The position numbers were made by a program, and so were the translations under genes. Below the pieces are notes generated by a model. It did no database searches. It saw only the letters and a list, made by a program, of their open reading frames with translations, and was not told where the DNA came from. Below are positions 15,429 to 25,946 of a stretch of DNA of 64,000 bases, piece after piece. The stretch is taken from NCBI GenBank assembly GCA_006383075.2, contig SMNH02000002.1:569127-633126 (forward strand), given 5' to 3'. Position 1 is the first letter of the stretch. Each line of letters begins with the position of its first letter. This DNA is from Kordia sp. TARA_039_SRF. Its GTDB lineage: Bacteria; Bacteroidota; Bacteroidia; Flavobacteriales; Flavobacteriaceae.

Positions 15429-16577
15429 TTACAATCCAGACAATTCAAATACTAAATATTCTAAAAGTCTGTCTACTGTACTAAAGCCGTCGTCGTGATT
15501 TTCCGTATGAAATGAAGAATAAAATACGCCGCCGTCGCCTACTAGAAATGTAAACGCTAAATCTTTATTTTCTGTTACTTCTGCACCTGATGCATCTCGA
15601 TATGTTACAGGACCATTGAACCAACTGATAACGTTTGCATCGTTAGCACTGTCTACTACTTGCCAACTGTTGAGAAATTCATCTAACAAAATGGTATCGT
15701 CGTTACTTACTGTAATTCCAAAATTAACCTGCAGCCAAGCGATAAGGTCTGGATCAAAAATAGTTGCTTCTGTTTCTGTAGAAATACCGCTTCTAATTGG
15801 GTTTAAAAAATCGATATATTGCTGTCCATCACCTGTAATACCTGTTAAATATGGAAATGCCCAATCAGTTGCATATAGAATTCCGCCATTAGTAACATAT
15901 TGCGTGATGTTGTCGATATAATTGTCTTGATTTAGGTTCAGTCCGCAGTTTAGAAAAATGATATCGTATTCCGCTAAAAGTATTGGATTGGCAATTAAGT
16001 CTCCAAAATTAAAATCCACATTAGGCTGTAAATTCGTATTGTTTTTAGGAGTAGAATCTGCCTTGCTTTTGCCATGATGATGTCCATGATTGATTGTATT
16101 TGTATTGGCTCTGCCTGAAAAATTTCCTTGAATGATATCAAACAACGGTTCTTGCGTGAACGGATTTACCAAACCAATGTCATACAACACTGATTCAATA
16201 TTGTCAAATGTACCTGTAACTACGCCGATTCGCGGGAATGTTTCAATAGGAATGTTTGGAATATCTATATCGTCATCTTCTTCTACAGTTACGATGCGTT
16301 CTGAACTAAAAAGTCCTTTTTTGAATGTTACGATATATTCTCCTGCGGTCAAATTGGAAAGTGTAAATGTTCCATCGGTTGCGGTATAGGTTTCAGAAAT
16401 AACGGTATCGTCTTTTTTGGCAGTAATATGTCCGTTTACAATTGGATCTGTGTTATTTGGCGCGAGAAATTTTCCTGAAATACTGCTTTCTGCTAATGGC
16501 GCTGGGTCATTATTTTCATTACAAGAAAAGAAAAGCGTGACTGTCAGTGCAATGGTGATTATTTTTTGAATTTTCAT
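15429..16577 (-). CDS. Lipoprotein with carboxypeptidase-regulatory-like domain
   Basis: The signal ends in LFFSC with lipidated Cys near residue 19. Residues 32-110 form a carboxypeptidase-regulatory-like beta-sandwich (SISGKFLAP, ITAKKDD, TATDGTFTLSNLTAGEYIVTFKK). Residues 118-382 form a second domain with DIIFLNCGLNLNQDNY, ITQYVTNGGILYATDWAFPYL and a closing FSTVDRLLEYLVF; this has the look of a ThuA or glutamine-amidotransferase-like alpha/beta fold, but I cannot confirm it. A His-rich patch (HGHHHGK, about 160) could bind metal. Function unknown; it stands alone between its terminator and an empty stretch. Confidence 0.75.
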   Translation of the reverse strand: MKIQKIITIALTVTLFFSCNENNDPAPLAESSISGKFLAPNNTDPIVNGHITAKKDDTVISETYTATDGTFTLSNLTAGEYIVTFKKGLFSSERIVTVEEDDDIDIPNIPIETFPRIGVVTGTFDNIESVLYDIGLVNPFTQEPLFDIIQGNFSGRANTNTINHGHHHGKSKADSTPKNNTNLQPNVDFNFGDLIANPILLAEYDIIFLNCGLNLNQDNYIDNITQYVTNGGILYATDWAFPYLTGITGDGQQYIDFLNPIRSGISTETEATIFDPDLIAWLQVNFGITVSNDDTILLDEFLNSWQVVDSANDANVISWFNGPVTYRDASGAEVTENKDLAFTFLVGDGGVFYSSFHTENHDDGFSTVDRLLEYLVFELSGL

Positions 16578-16879
16578 GTAGTTTTTGGTTAGATGTTTTT
16601 TATATAGATGCGCATTTTGTGATTTAGTTGCGTAAGAATTTATTTTAATTCTCTCATTTAAAGATTTTTACAAAAAGGCTTCGTTTATAAAACAATCAAA
16701 ATTGTAAATTTCCCCTATTCCGACTAGCATTTGTATAATAATTTGTTTTGTTTGCTTTTTAAAAGAAGTTGAGAATCCCTGTGGTATTATGCTTTTTATT
16801 TCATCAATTTTACCTATATTCGATATGAAATAAGTTATACATCCTTCGTAGATTACAACACACATATTCCATCACATTC
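16578..16879. other. Intergenic stretch without a recognisable gene
   Basis: About 300 bp of AT-rich DNA between divergent genes. I see no conserved coding frame, hairpin or RNA gene; the promoters of the lipoprotein gene and the small decayed gene presumably lie here. Confidence 0.5.
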
Positions 16880-17218
16880 ATGAAAACCATTATCCCGATT
16901 GATGCTGTAGTAGAAACACTGAAAGCTAAATTTGAAAAAGTTTTCCAGATCCGTGTTCCCAATGACAATGCAGCATACCAAAGCAATGAAGAAGTGGAAC
17001 GTGAATATTTTAAAACAGATGGCATATTTTATGTGAAGTATTGAATATATAGTACACCGTTAATGACGAAGAATGCTTGACAGATTGTATTATTTTATTT
17101 TTTCACAAAAATGAAGAATTGGTGTACTGCTTTTTCTATGATAACTTTGTGGTGAAAGAATATCATAAATTCGACCAAGATAGCAATCAAACAATTGAAG
17201 CAATTAAAAAAAAATTAA
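16880..17218 (+). pseudogene. Small hypothetical gene split by a frameshift
   Basis: ATG at 16880 opens 54 codons ending at 17042-17044 (start KTIIPIDAVVETLKAKFEK, end TDGIFYVKY). The plus-1 related frame is open from 17053 and continues YTVNDEECLTDCIILFFH, ELVYCFFYDNFVVKEYHKF and an Ile/Lys-rich end. Joined, they would give one acidic alpha/beta protein of about 110 residues lying directly before the GH3 gene. A run of nine A near 17211 also shifts the natural stop into the GH3 start. Two unrelated short genes are the alternative. Function unknown. Confidence 0.45.
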
Positions 17219-17221
17219 TAC

Positions 17222-18322
17222 ATGAAATTATATACAGGAATTATTGCAATCGCATTCCTTTTGATGGGAAACTTTAGTTTTTCTCAAGTACAGAAAACAG
17301 ACAGCTTAGATATTAAGATTGGACAAATGATTATGTTGGGCATCGGGAAAGACACTGAAATTCTTCCTGACAATAAAATCTTAGCCGATATTCAAGCGCA
17401 AAAATTGGGTGGTATTTTACTCTATGAGAAAAATATTTCTAAAGAAAATTCTGTTGAAAAACTGAAAAAACTGATTGCAACGTTGAAGAAAGACGCTGAA
17501 CTTCCACTATTGGTAAGTATTGATGAAGAAGGCGGACTCGTAAATCGTTTAAAGCAAAAATATGGCTTCCCAAAAACCGTTTCTGCTAAATATCTCGGCG
17601 ATACCAACGATATTGATTCTACGAAATATTACAGTGACATTATTGCGCACAATTTGTTATCGCTTGGGATTAATGTGAATTATGCGCCAGTTTTGGACGT
17701 ACACAATCCGTTGAATCCGCCGATTGGTAAAAATGAACGCGCTTTTTCAGAAAATCCGAAAGAAATTATCAAACATGCGCGACAAGTTATTTTGAGTCAT
17801 CGCTATTTTAATGTCAAAACCGTTGTAAAGCATTTTCCTGGACACGGAAATTCACGTCAAGACTCACATTACAATGTAACGGATGTCAGCAACTATTGGC
17901 AACCACAAGAAGTATTTCCGTATGTAAAATTGATGTACGAAGGCAATGTAGACGCGATTATGACAGCACATATTGTGAACGATAAACTAGACGATTCAAA
18001 ACTACCAGCCACACTTTCTAAAAAAATTATGACAGATTATTTGCGTGGTGATTTGGGTTATGAAGGTGTTATCTTTTCAGATGACATGCAAATGAAAGCG
18101 ATTGCTGATCAATTTGGTTTTGAAAAATCCATTCAAATGGCGATTCATGCTGGCGTAGATGTGTTGATGTTTTCCAATCACATTCCGATGGAAGGTCGCG
18201 ATATGATTTTGCCGCAAGACATTATTGAAATCGTAAAGAAAATGGTAAAAGACGGCGAAATTTCAGAAAAGCGCATCGACGAATCGTATCAAAGAATCCT
18301 AAAATTCAAGTCAAGCTTGTAA
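17222..18322 (+). CDS. GH3 family glycoside hydrolase, NagZ-like
   Basis: Signal peptide to about residue 21 (FSFSQ), so periplasmic or secreted, unlike cytoplasmic NagZ of Gammaproteobacteria. The GH3 barrel carries IGQMIMLG, LGGILLYEKN, LLVSIDEEGG, VNYAPVLDVHNP, the KHFPGHG motif at 203-209 with the following QDSHYN loop whose Asp/His serve as general acid in NagZ-type enzymes, and nucleophile Asp287 in VIFSDDMQM. Length 366 means a single-domain enzyme. Predicted to remove N-acetylglucosamine from peptidoglycan fragments or chitooligosaccharides. Followed by a bidirectional terminator. Confidence 0.92.
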   Translation: MKLYTGIIAIAFLLMGNFSFSQVQKTDSLDIKIGQMIMLGIGKDTEILPDNKILADIQAQKLGGILLYEKNISKENSVEKLKKLIATLKKDAELPLLVSIDEEGGLVNRLKQKYGFPKTVSAKYLGDTNDIDSTKYYSDIIAHNLLSLGINVNYAPVLDVHNPLNPPIGKNERAFSENPKEIIKHARQVILSHRYFNVKTVVKHFPGHGNSRQDSHYNVTDVSNYWQPQEVFPYVKLMYEGNVDAIMTAHIVNDKLDDSKLPATLSKKIMTDYLRGDLGYEGVIFSDDMQMKAIADQFGFEKSIQMAIHAGVDVLMFSNHIPMEGRDMILPQDIIEIVKKMVKDGEISEKRIDESYQRILKFKSSL

Positions 18323-18346
18323 TTCATTCAAAAAACATTCAAAATA

Positions 18347-18383
18347 AAAAACTCCTCAATACATTCATATTGAGGAGTTTTTT
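18347..18383. terminator. Bidirectional terminator between the GH3 gene and yidC
   Basis: AAAACTCCTCAATA / TATTGAGGAGTTTT with a short loop and T/A tracts on both sides, between convergent genes. Confidence 0.92.
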
Positions 18384-18405
18384 GTTGTCTTAAAAAGATA
18401 TGTGT

Positions 18406-20346
18406 TTAACGCTTTTTATTGGCGTTTGCCTTTTTCTGTGCTTCTGCCTGTTCCATCATTTCCTGCATTTTCTTTTGGAAACGATTTTGCTTTTTCGGCT
18501 TCTTTTTGTTTTCTTCTATCTGTGCGTGAATTTTATCTTCATCAATGATGTATTTCTTAATCACTAACATGATTCCAATGGTAATTAAGTTGGAAACGAA
18601 GTAATATAAACTCAATCCACTCGCGTAGTTGTTAAAGAATAATAACATTAATAATGGTGAGAAATACATCATGTATTTCATCATTTTACTCATATCTGGC
18701 ATTCCTTCTTGCGATGGTTGCTGCATAGAACTCATTTGTTGTCCCGTTGTCATTCGCATGTAGAAGAAAATAGCAATCGACGCTAAAATCGGGAATAAAC
18801 TTACGTGATCTCCGTATAACGGAATGCTAAACCCTTCTGGGAATTTATAAATGGTATCATACGACGATAAATCATCTGCCCATAAGAAACTTTTTTGACG
18901 CAATTCAAACGCTGATGGGAAGAACATGAATAATGCATAGAATACTGGAATTTGCAATAATGCTGGAATACAACCTGCCATTGGGCTTACGCCTGCTTTG
19001 CTGTACAACTTCATTGTTTCTTGCTGCTTCTTCATTGCATCGTCCTTGTACTTTTGGTTGATTTCGTTGATTTCAGGACGAATCACTTTCATCTTCGCTT
19101 GTGATAAGTACGATTTATACGTAATAGGCGATAGTAACAATCGAACCATAATCGTCATCACAATAATCGCGATTCCCGCTGGTAAGAACATACTTAGCAA
19201 TCCAAATAACGGAATTAAGAAGTAACGGTTAATCCAACCAAAAATTCCCCAACCTAGTGGTACAATTTCGTCTAAGTTTCTATCATACGAAGTCAAGGTT
19301 TCATAGTCTGTTGGACCGTGATACATATTCATAGCATAGTTCAATTCTCCTCCATTTAATTCTAACGGAATGGTAGAACTAAAGTTTTTTAGGAACTCTA
19401 CGTCCTTTTCTGGCATTTCGCTGTCTACAATGTTTTCAGAAGTCAAATTGGCTCTTCTAAACGGTGTATCTGTCAATAAAATTGAAGAAAAGAAGTGTTG
19501 TTTGTAACCAATCCACGTAACACCTTTTGGATTTTCTTCGTCTTCCATTTGCCCTAAATAGCTGTCTTTTCCATCTTCATATTCGTAATGTACATCGGTA
19601 TAACGATTTTCATACGTCACACTTTTTGCATGGCGGAAACTCTTTAACTTCCACTCCATATTGATAGGCTGACTTGCATTGATGGCACCGTTTAATCCTT
19701 GCGAACGCACGGTAAAATCCATCATATAATCGTCTTTCAACTCGTATACGTACTCTAAAAAGCGGTTTGGCGCTATTTTGAGTTTCATGGAAAGTGTTTT
19801 GGTGTCTCCGTTTTCTGAATAGGTTGGCTCAAAAGGTAATTCTTTCGTATTGATAACACGATTGTCTGCCGTTGTCAAGTTTAATCCGAAAGAAGCATTT
19901 CCGTCTTTAACTAAATATACTGGAAGCGAATCGTAGGTTTTTAACTCTTTAAATTCACCTTTTACCAATTGTCCTTTGACACGTGCTTCTACAATTTGTC
20001 CACCTTTGTTGCTAATTTTTAAGGATAGCAATTGGTTTTCAATAGTCGTTGTGCCGTCCATGTCTACTTTTCCTGCATTGAAACCGAACGCACCTGTCGC
20101 ATTTTTGTATTTTGCTACTTGCGTAGAATCTGTTAGGTCTAAAGTAGTTGTTTCGAGAGCCGTATTTGTTTTTGTTGTAGTACTATCGGTAGCAACTTGC
20201 GTAGTTTTGTTTTTTTCTGCGGCAGCTTTTTTCGCGGCAGCTTCTTCTTCAGGTGTTGGTTTCATGGTATTTAACCAAAAAACTCCAATCAACGCTATTA
20301 AAGCAAATCCTATTAGTTGTTTGTAATCAAACTTGTTTTCTTCCAT
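18406..20346 (-). CDS. yidC: Membrane protein insertase YidC
   Basis: Inserts and folds inner-membrane proteins with or without SecYEG. A first transmembrane helix (LIGFALIALIGVFWLN) is followed by a Lys/Thr-rich spacer and a large periplasmic beta domain (about 90-370). The conserved YidC/Oxa1 core starts near 375: IPLFGLLSMFLPAGIAIIV, LSPITYKSYLSQAKMK, the cytoplasmic coiled region with KQQETMKLYSKAGVSPMAGC, PALLQIPVFYALFMFF, and a last helix pair ending ASGLSLYYFVSNLITIG. The tail is basic and rich in Lys/Gln, as in many Bacteroidota. Length 646. Lies 103 bp downstream of pyrG. Confidence 0.96.
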   Translation of the reverse strand: MEENKFDYKQLIGFALIALIGVFWLNTMKPTPEEEAAAKKAAAEKNKTTQVATDSTTTKTNTALETTTLDLTDSTQVAKYKNATGAFGFNAGKVDMDGTTTIENQLLSLKISNKGGQIVEARVKGQLVKGEFKELKTYDSLPVYLVKDGNASFGLNLTTADNRVINTKELPFEPTYSENGDTKTLSMKLKIAPNRFLEYVYELKDDYMMDFTVRSQGLNGAINASQPINMEWKLKSFRHAKSVTYENRYTDVHYEYEDGKDSYLGQMEDEENPKGVTWIGYKQHFFSSILLTDTPFRRANLTSENIVDSEMPEKDVEFLKNFSSTIPLELNGGELNYAMNMYHGPTDYETLTSYDRNLDEIVPLGWGIFGWINRYFLIPLFGLLSMFLPAGIAIIVMTIMVRLLLSPITYKSYLSQAKMKVIRPEINEINQKYKDDAMKKQQETMKLYSKAGVSPMAGCIPALLQIPVFYALFMFFPSAFELRQKSFLWADDLSSYDTIYKFPEGFSIPLYGDHVSLFPILASIAIFFYMRMTTGQQMSSMQQPSQEGMPDMSKMMKYMMYFSPLLMLLFFNNYASGLSLYYFVSNLITIGIMLVIKKYIIDEDKIHAQIEENKKKPKKQNRFQKKMQEMMEQAEAQKKANANKKR

Positions 20347-20449
20347 TAAGTATGTAATTTATATGAATCTTATGTAAAGATTCCAATCTATTTGTAATAG
20401 ACTGCTTTTTTGAAGGTATGTTACTCAAAAAAGCATCCATTTTTCATTT

Positions 20450-22174
<1,725 letters not shown>

Positions 22175-22266
22175 TCAAGTGTATTCAACCTTTGTGTTTT
22201 TTCTGATAAAACTGATTATCAGTGTAGTATGTTTGTTGTAATCGGATACGTTTCTGTTCAAAGAAA

Positions 22267-22370
22267 TCTCGACTGCGCTCGATTTGACAAATCGGTAGCT
22301 TTTTACAGCAATGAATTAGAGTCATGATTCTAGAATCAGGAGTCAAGAATCATGATTCAAGAGTTACGAT
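22267..22370. repeat. Intergenic repeat-like stretch (CTCGACTGCGCTCGAT; CATGATTC inverted pair)
   Basis: Contains CTCGACTGCGCTCGATTTGAC, a short sequence often seen as a dispersed repeat in Flavobacteriia, then CATGATTC (22323-22330) and its inverted copy GAATCATG (22347-22354) within AATCATGA/TCAAGAATC-type degenerate repeats similar to 34230-34275. Confidence 0.4.
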
Positions 22371-22413
22371 AAAACTAATGCCTAATTCCTATTCCCTAAT
22401 CCCTAAAAAACAC

Positions 22414-22770
22414 CTAAGCCGTAGCTTCATTATCATCCTCCTTGTTTGGCTTTACAAAACCAATCGCCGTTTCGATGACGGTATCAAGAATGCTGTTTTT
22501 TAAATGTCCGAGTTTGATTTTGGAAACGCCCGCAGCGTACAATCCTTTCAATACAACTAAATCTTTTTGACTTTCTACCAACCATTTGTAATCACTCACT
22601 GTGATGTTGCCTTCGGCGAGTAAAGTGGTCCAACGTTCAAGTTTGTCTTTGGATGCGTTTAGAAACGCTTGCACATCTTTTTTCGATTCGTCTTTTAATT
22701 CGTCAAACTTAGCGCCCATTAAGCTTAATAGGTTTCCTTTGAGTTCTTTTAATAATTCTTTGAAGTCCAT
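22414..22770 (-). CDS. Hypothetical helical protein, 118 aa
   Basis: No signal peptide or membrane helix; an almost wholly helical sequence with heptad-like hydrophobics (FKELLKELKGNLLSLMGAKF, KDVQAFLNASKDKLERWTTL, VLKGLYAAGVSKIKLGHLK) and an acidic tail. I do not recognise the family. It is last in a same-strand set of three with a lipoprotein (19-bp gap) and an N-acetylmuramoyl-L-alanine amidase, so a role tied to cell-wall handling or lysis is possible but only by context. Confidence 0.7.
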   Translation of the reverse strand: MDFKELLKELKGNLLSLMGAKFDELKDESKKDVQAFLNASKDKLERWTTLLAEGNITVSDYKWLVESQKDLVVLKGLYAAGVSKIKLGHLKNSILDTVIETAIGFVKPNKEDDNEATA

Positions 22771-22789
22771 TTCGTGTGTTGTTAAGTCG

Positions 22790-23254
22790 TTATTGAATTC
22801 CTAGCATTGTTTTAAGTCGCTTTTCTGCGGCTGGATCTTTTTTTCCTTCGTATTGTAAAATCATGTCCAACGCTTCTACCACTTGCCCTTTGGCTTCTGT
22901 GATGAAGAAACTTGAGAGTGTTCCTTGGTCTTTCCAGCGTTTTAGAAATCCTGCGATAAAGTTTTTTTCAGGATTCGCCATCATTTTCCACATCGCATAG
23001 CTGATTTGATTGTCTGGTTTGTTTTTTTCGTATTCTACCATTTTGTCAAGTTCAGCTTGAAAGTTTTCAATAGCTTCCAATTGCGATTCGTACGACATGG
23101 TTGCTTTGTCCATGATGCGTTGTGCATCTACTTTTATTTCTGTACCTTTTTGATACGAATATTGATCAAAAGCCGCCGTGCGGAGCGATGCACATGAGGT
23201 AAGTAAAAGAAACGCTAAAGCGCTAACATACGTTGCATAAAAACGTGTTTTCAT
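22790..23254 (-). CDS. Hypothetical lipoprotein, 154 aa
   Basis: Signal peptide with lipobox LLLTSC (Cys near residue 21). The mature part is helical, with conserved-looking TEIKVDAQRIMDKATMSYESQLEAI written across residues 40-65 (a coiled-coil-like stretch) and an aromatic segment ISYAMWKMM. No enzymatic motif. Placed between the 118-aa helical protein and the amidase, 18-19 bp from each, so the three are one operon. Confidence 0.75.
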   Translation of the reverse strand: MKTRFYATYVSALAFLLLTSCASLRTAAFDQYSYQKGTEIKVDAQRIMDKATMSYESQLEAIENFQAELDKMVEYEKNKPDNQISYAMWKMMANPEKNFIAGFLKRWKDQGTLSSFFITEAKGQVVEALDMILQYEGKKDPAAEKRLKTMLGIQ

Positions 23255-23272
23255 AATATAAGTTGGTATAAG

Positions 23273-23869
23273 TTAGAATAATTCGTGTTGTACTCTTTTG
23301 ATAGCATCTACGTGATAGCGAATGATTTTTTCGCGTCCTTCTCGCGTCATTAAGAGGGTTTTGCATTCTTCTTCATTGTCCATAAAGAAGTTTTCCGTCA
23401 AAATGGCTGGCATTCTAGTGTGTTTTAATACGTAGAAGTTTTTTTCTTTGTCCAAATCACCATCCGAGAAATCGGTTCGCAATCTTCTGTCGGGAAAAAC
23501 GCGTTTGTATTCTTCTCCAAAAACCGTCGCAATCGCATCACTTTTGGTATTGTTTACCGAAGTAAATATTTCACTTCCATGTCCGCCGCCCGCATTGGAA
23601 TGCACGCTGATGTAAAAACAGTTTCTAGAACCGTATTTATTAGCTCTATTGACACGTGTTCGCAAAGTTACATCGCGATATTCTGGCGCAATATTTTCGT
23701 ATGGAATGCGCAACGTGGTTAATTCTTCAATGATTCCATTCACGATAGCACGATTGAATTCGCCTTCAAATAGTTGCGAACCATCATTCCAAATTGGAGA
23801 ACGCTTTCCAGGTGTTTGATAGGTTCCGTTGATGAGTCCACCGTGTCCGTTGTCTAGTAATACGATCAT
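23273..23869 (-). CDS. N-acetylmuramoyl-L-alanine amidase (Amidase_3 family), apparently without signal peptide
   Basis: Zinc amidase that cuts the bond between muramic acid and the stem peptide. Start at 23869 gives MIVLLDNGHGG, where His is the first zinc ligand; a longer start at 23920 adds no signal peptide. Glu in QLFEGEFNRAIV is the second ligand, His in CFYISVHSNAGGG the third, and the catalytic Glu is in PAILTENFFMDNEEEC. Length about 198 is a bare catalytic domain. Without export signal it resembles phage or injection-machine lysins that need a holin or reach the wall another way. First gene of a three-gene set with a lipoprotein and a helical protein. Confidence 0.87.
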   Translation of the reverse strand: MIVLLDNGHGGLINGTYQTPGKRSPIWNDGSQLFEGEFNRAIVNGIIEELTTLRIPYENIAPEYRDVTLRTRVNRANKYGSRNCFYISVHSNAGGGHGSEIFTSVNNTKSDAIATVFGEEYKRVFPDRRLRTDFSDGDLDKEKNFYVLKHTRMPAILTENFFMDNEEECKTLLMTREGREKIIRYHVDAIKRVQHELF

Positions 23870-24115
23870 GATAATTAAGTGTTTAACAAAAAATCCCTTC
23901 GTTTCTACTTCAAAAAGCAATTAAAATTTACTGATGAAGTTTCTATAAAAGGGGAATTCTTAAAGGTATGGAATATTTGAGAACCACAAAAAGGGGAAAA
24001 TCACCTTTTTTTATAGTTGCAGGTTAACTATTTATGAATGTATGATAGAAGTTATTAGAATTTGAATACCTACCTTACATATATGTTTTAAAATTAGTAT
24101 TGTTTGCATAAAAGA

Positions 24116-24158
24116 GAAGCTATCTGTTTCTGAATATTCCTAAGAAACAGGTAGCTTC
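24116..24158 (-). terminator. Long hairpin terminator after precursor peptide 4
   Basis: GAAGCTATCTGTTTCT pairs with AGAAACAGGTAGCTTC (one mismatch), loop of 11 bases. Located 54 bases after the stop of the peptide gene at 24212-24430. Confidence 0.8.
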
Positions 24159-24211
24159 AATAGTATTTGCGCTAAAAGGTCTTTTGAAAGTTTAAAAAAC
24201 CTTTTTATTAT

Positions 24212-24430
24212 TTAACAATCTTCAGTATAATCAGCTACGCATATCATCCAATTATATGTTTTATTTGGACAATCACAACTGTCGACACAACTACCTCCTA
24301 GTCCTTCTGATACAGCCGGAGTTATAGTAACTATTGTTGTCGTAATTTTGACTCCTCCTGTTACTTCGTTTAATTTACTAATCGTTTCTTTTTGAAAACT
24401 CAGTTTTTCAATACTTCTTTTTTTCTTCAT
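24212..24430 (-). CDS. GG-leader Cys-containing precursor peptide 4
   Basis: A 72-residue peptide with leader KKKRSIEKLSFQKETISKLNE and a Gly-Gly at 25-26. The leader differs from the 5.3-6.2 kb set (FQKETI instead of LNKQKI) and matches precursor 5. The core is Thr/Val-rich at first (TTTIVTITPAVSEGLGG) and Cys-rich at its end (SCVDSCDC, then single Cys in WMICVADY and TEDC), with five Cys. An internal second GG (about 46-47) could be an alternative cleavage site. Processing genes are absent from the neighbourhood. It has its own long hairpin terminator. Confidence 0.7.
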   Translation of the reverse strand: MKKKRSIEKLSFQKETISKLNEVTGGVKITTTIVTITPAVSEGLGGSCVDSCDCPNKTYNWMICVADYTEDC

Positions 24431-24849
24431 AATAAATGTTTTAATGTTAGATAAAACTCATAGGTATTCTGAAAAGAATGATAAAATTTCGATACGCAAT
24501 GAATGCGTCAAATATATCTACATAAAAAACTCAAACGCACTATTCATAAAGCTTTGTGATAGATCACCACTGAAATAGTGATGAATTAAAAGTAAGATGT
24601 GATAAAATAAGACTTTTTTGGGATGATTTTTTAACAACTACACCTATACATTTATATCCCAAAATATACTTATATGAACTAGGCATTGAAGTAATAAATA
24701 TTTCCTTTATGATATGATAAAATTCTTACTTTTAAAACTGTCGCCGAGATAGTATAAAGAAATGAAGCTATTCGTCTTTAAAAAGAAAAATAGCTTCATT
24801 TTTATACATCACGATATATCCGTAAAATTTTTCACGGTTTCTTTATACC
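24431..24849. other. AT-rich intergenic stretch between precursor peptides 4 and 5
   Basis: About 420 bp without a coding frame worth reporting. It contains the terminator of precursor 5 (24760-24803) and presumably the promoter of precursor 4. A CACTGAAATAGTG palindrome lies at about 24571-24583. No RNA gene recognised. Confidence 0.5.
24760..24803. terminator. Terminator-like hairpin after precursor peptide 5
   Basis: AAATGAAGCTATT / AATAGCTTCATTT is a perfect 13-bp inverted repeat with a 16-base A/T-rich loop, 47 bases after the gene. Confidence 0.8.
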
Positions 24850-25032
24850 TCATGGATCACCATGAGTAAACGAATGGTCAATTTTGTCTCGATTACAATC
24901 CCAAATAATTGTATAAATCACTATTAGCCCTTCTGTTACCGTAGTTGTTACAGCTCCTCCTTTAATTGTGTTTAAATTACTAATTGTTTCTTTGTGAATT
25001 TCTAGTTTTTGAATGCTCCTTTTTTTCTTCAT
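24850..25032 (-). CDS. GG-leader precursor peptide 5 (short core)
   Basis: Start at 25032, matching the sibling start KKKRSIQKLEIHKETISNLN; the frame is open 29 codons upstream, but these do not align with precursor 4. The 60-residue peptide has a Gly-Gly at 25-26 and a core that begins AVTTTVTEGL, parallel to the VKITTTIV start of precursor 4. Only one Cys (WDCNRD) is present, so thioether rings or several disulfides are unlikely; it may be a diverged or degenerating copy. Both peptides in this pair have monocistronic layout. Confidence 0.6.
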   Translation of the reverse strand: MKKKRSIQKLEIHKETISNLNTIKGGAVTTTVTEGLIVIYTIIWDCNRDKIDHSFTHGDP

Positions 25033-25153
25033 AATAAATGTTTTAATGTTTACACAACAAACATAAAGGATAAAACTAGAAGATAGAAACGTTGTTTTTG
25101 ACATTTTATAAAACATCAACTAGGAACTTAAATTTTAAGAAATATAGTCATCA

Positions 25154-25399
25154 TCATTTTTCAAACTGCCGCTGAATATTCCGAATCATCGGTTCTAAAC
25201 CATTGATTTTGAGATCAAACATCTGCTGCAATTGTTGACCGAGTTTGCCTTTGGGAAAGCCTTTTTGCTGAAACCACACATAATAGGCTTCAGGAATATC
25301 TACCAAGTATCTATCTTTGTATTTCCCAAACGGCATTTTGGCGTGTGCCAATTCAATGAGTAGTTTTTGTTGCGTTGCTTTGTCAGTAAAATCAGTCAT
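25154..25399 (-). CDS. DUF3820 family protein
   Basis: An 81-residue protein with the family pattern MPFGKYKDRYLVDIPEAYY followed by VWFQQKGFPKGKLGQQL. The start at 25399 overlaps the last 8 bases of the upstream DUF922 gene, which fits translational coupling. Members were once called putative quorum-sensing-regulated virulence factors; the small domain also occurs fused to exonucleases and its role is not settled. The exonuclease at 52177-52950 in this window ends with a similar segment (FSFGKHKGKKVAKVLEEEPGY). Last gene of the bshC/guaA run. Confidence 0.85.
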   Translation of the reverse strand: MTDFTDKATQQKLLIELAHAKMPFGKYKDRYLVDIPEAYYVWFQQKGFPKGKLGQQLQQMFDLKINGLEPMIRNIQRQFEK

Positions 25400-25946
25400 T
25401 TTCGTTGGGCAATCGTTGGTAGTTTTCGTATTTTTTAAGTTCTCTCGCAATGAGTTTTTGCCATTTGATTTGTCCCGCATAATCACGAGAATAATCTGAA
25501 CCTTCATCATACGCTTCTTGCATTTCGCGCAGTTCTTTGTTGACTTGGTCGTAGATTTTCGAGATTTTTTGACGAATGTTGTTTTTAGTGAACTTCGCTT
25601 GTTTTAGTCGCTTGCGTAGTTTGCGAGCGTGCAATTCGGAAATATCAAAATGTAATTGCTCGTGCCCTAGTACGGTATCATTGACGCTTTCTTTTAAATA
25701 CCAAGATTCTTGTGGATAAAACTGCGCCATGACTTTGGTTTCGTATTCTATTTTGTCACTGTTGGAATAGGTTTTTAAACTCAAACCATAGGTTATTCCA
25801 GAAGCTGTTATCGCTACTGCATCCGAATCGTAATCGGGCGCGCCTTTAAAGTTTCCCCAATGCAACTTTTGATGTGGCGACCACGTAATGGTTTCGTCAC
25901 TTTGGACGAACAGAAAAATACATAGTATGCCAATCAGTTTATACAT
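25392..25946 (-). CDS. DUF922-type secreted metalloprotease-like protein
   Basis: A hydrophobic N terminus (LIGILCIFLFVQS) acts as signal peptide. The body matches DUF922: ITWSPHQKLHWGNFKG, ASGITYGL and the zinc motif VLGHEQLHFDISELHARKL with HExxH. The C-terminal part is helical and basic. Predicted periplasmic or secreted zinc-dependent peptidase; substrate unknown. Its start is one base away from the OsmC stop and its end overlaps the DUF3820 gene, so it is co-translated with both. Confidence 0.85.
   Translation of the reverse strand: MYKLIGILCIFLFVQSDETITWSPHQKLHWGNFKGAPDYDSDAVAITASGITYGLSLKTYSNSDKIEYETKVMAQFYPQESWYLKESVNDTVLGHEQLHFDISELHARKLRKRLKQAKFTKNNIRQKISKIYDQVNKELREMQEAYDEGSDYSRDYAGQIKWQKLIARELKKYENYQRLPNEND

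Noticed and set aside
16668-17025. Two short minus-strand frames upstream of the GH3 gene
   Set aside because: Low-complexity hydrophobic translations without start context or family; the plus-strand reading explains the region better.
24850-25119. Longer start at 25119 for precursor peptide 5
   Set aside because: The extra 29 residues do not match sibling leaders, while the start at 25032 aligns exactly with precursor 4.
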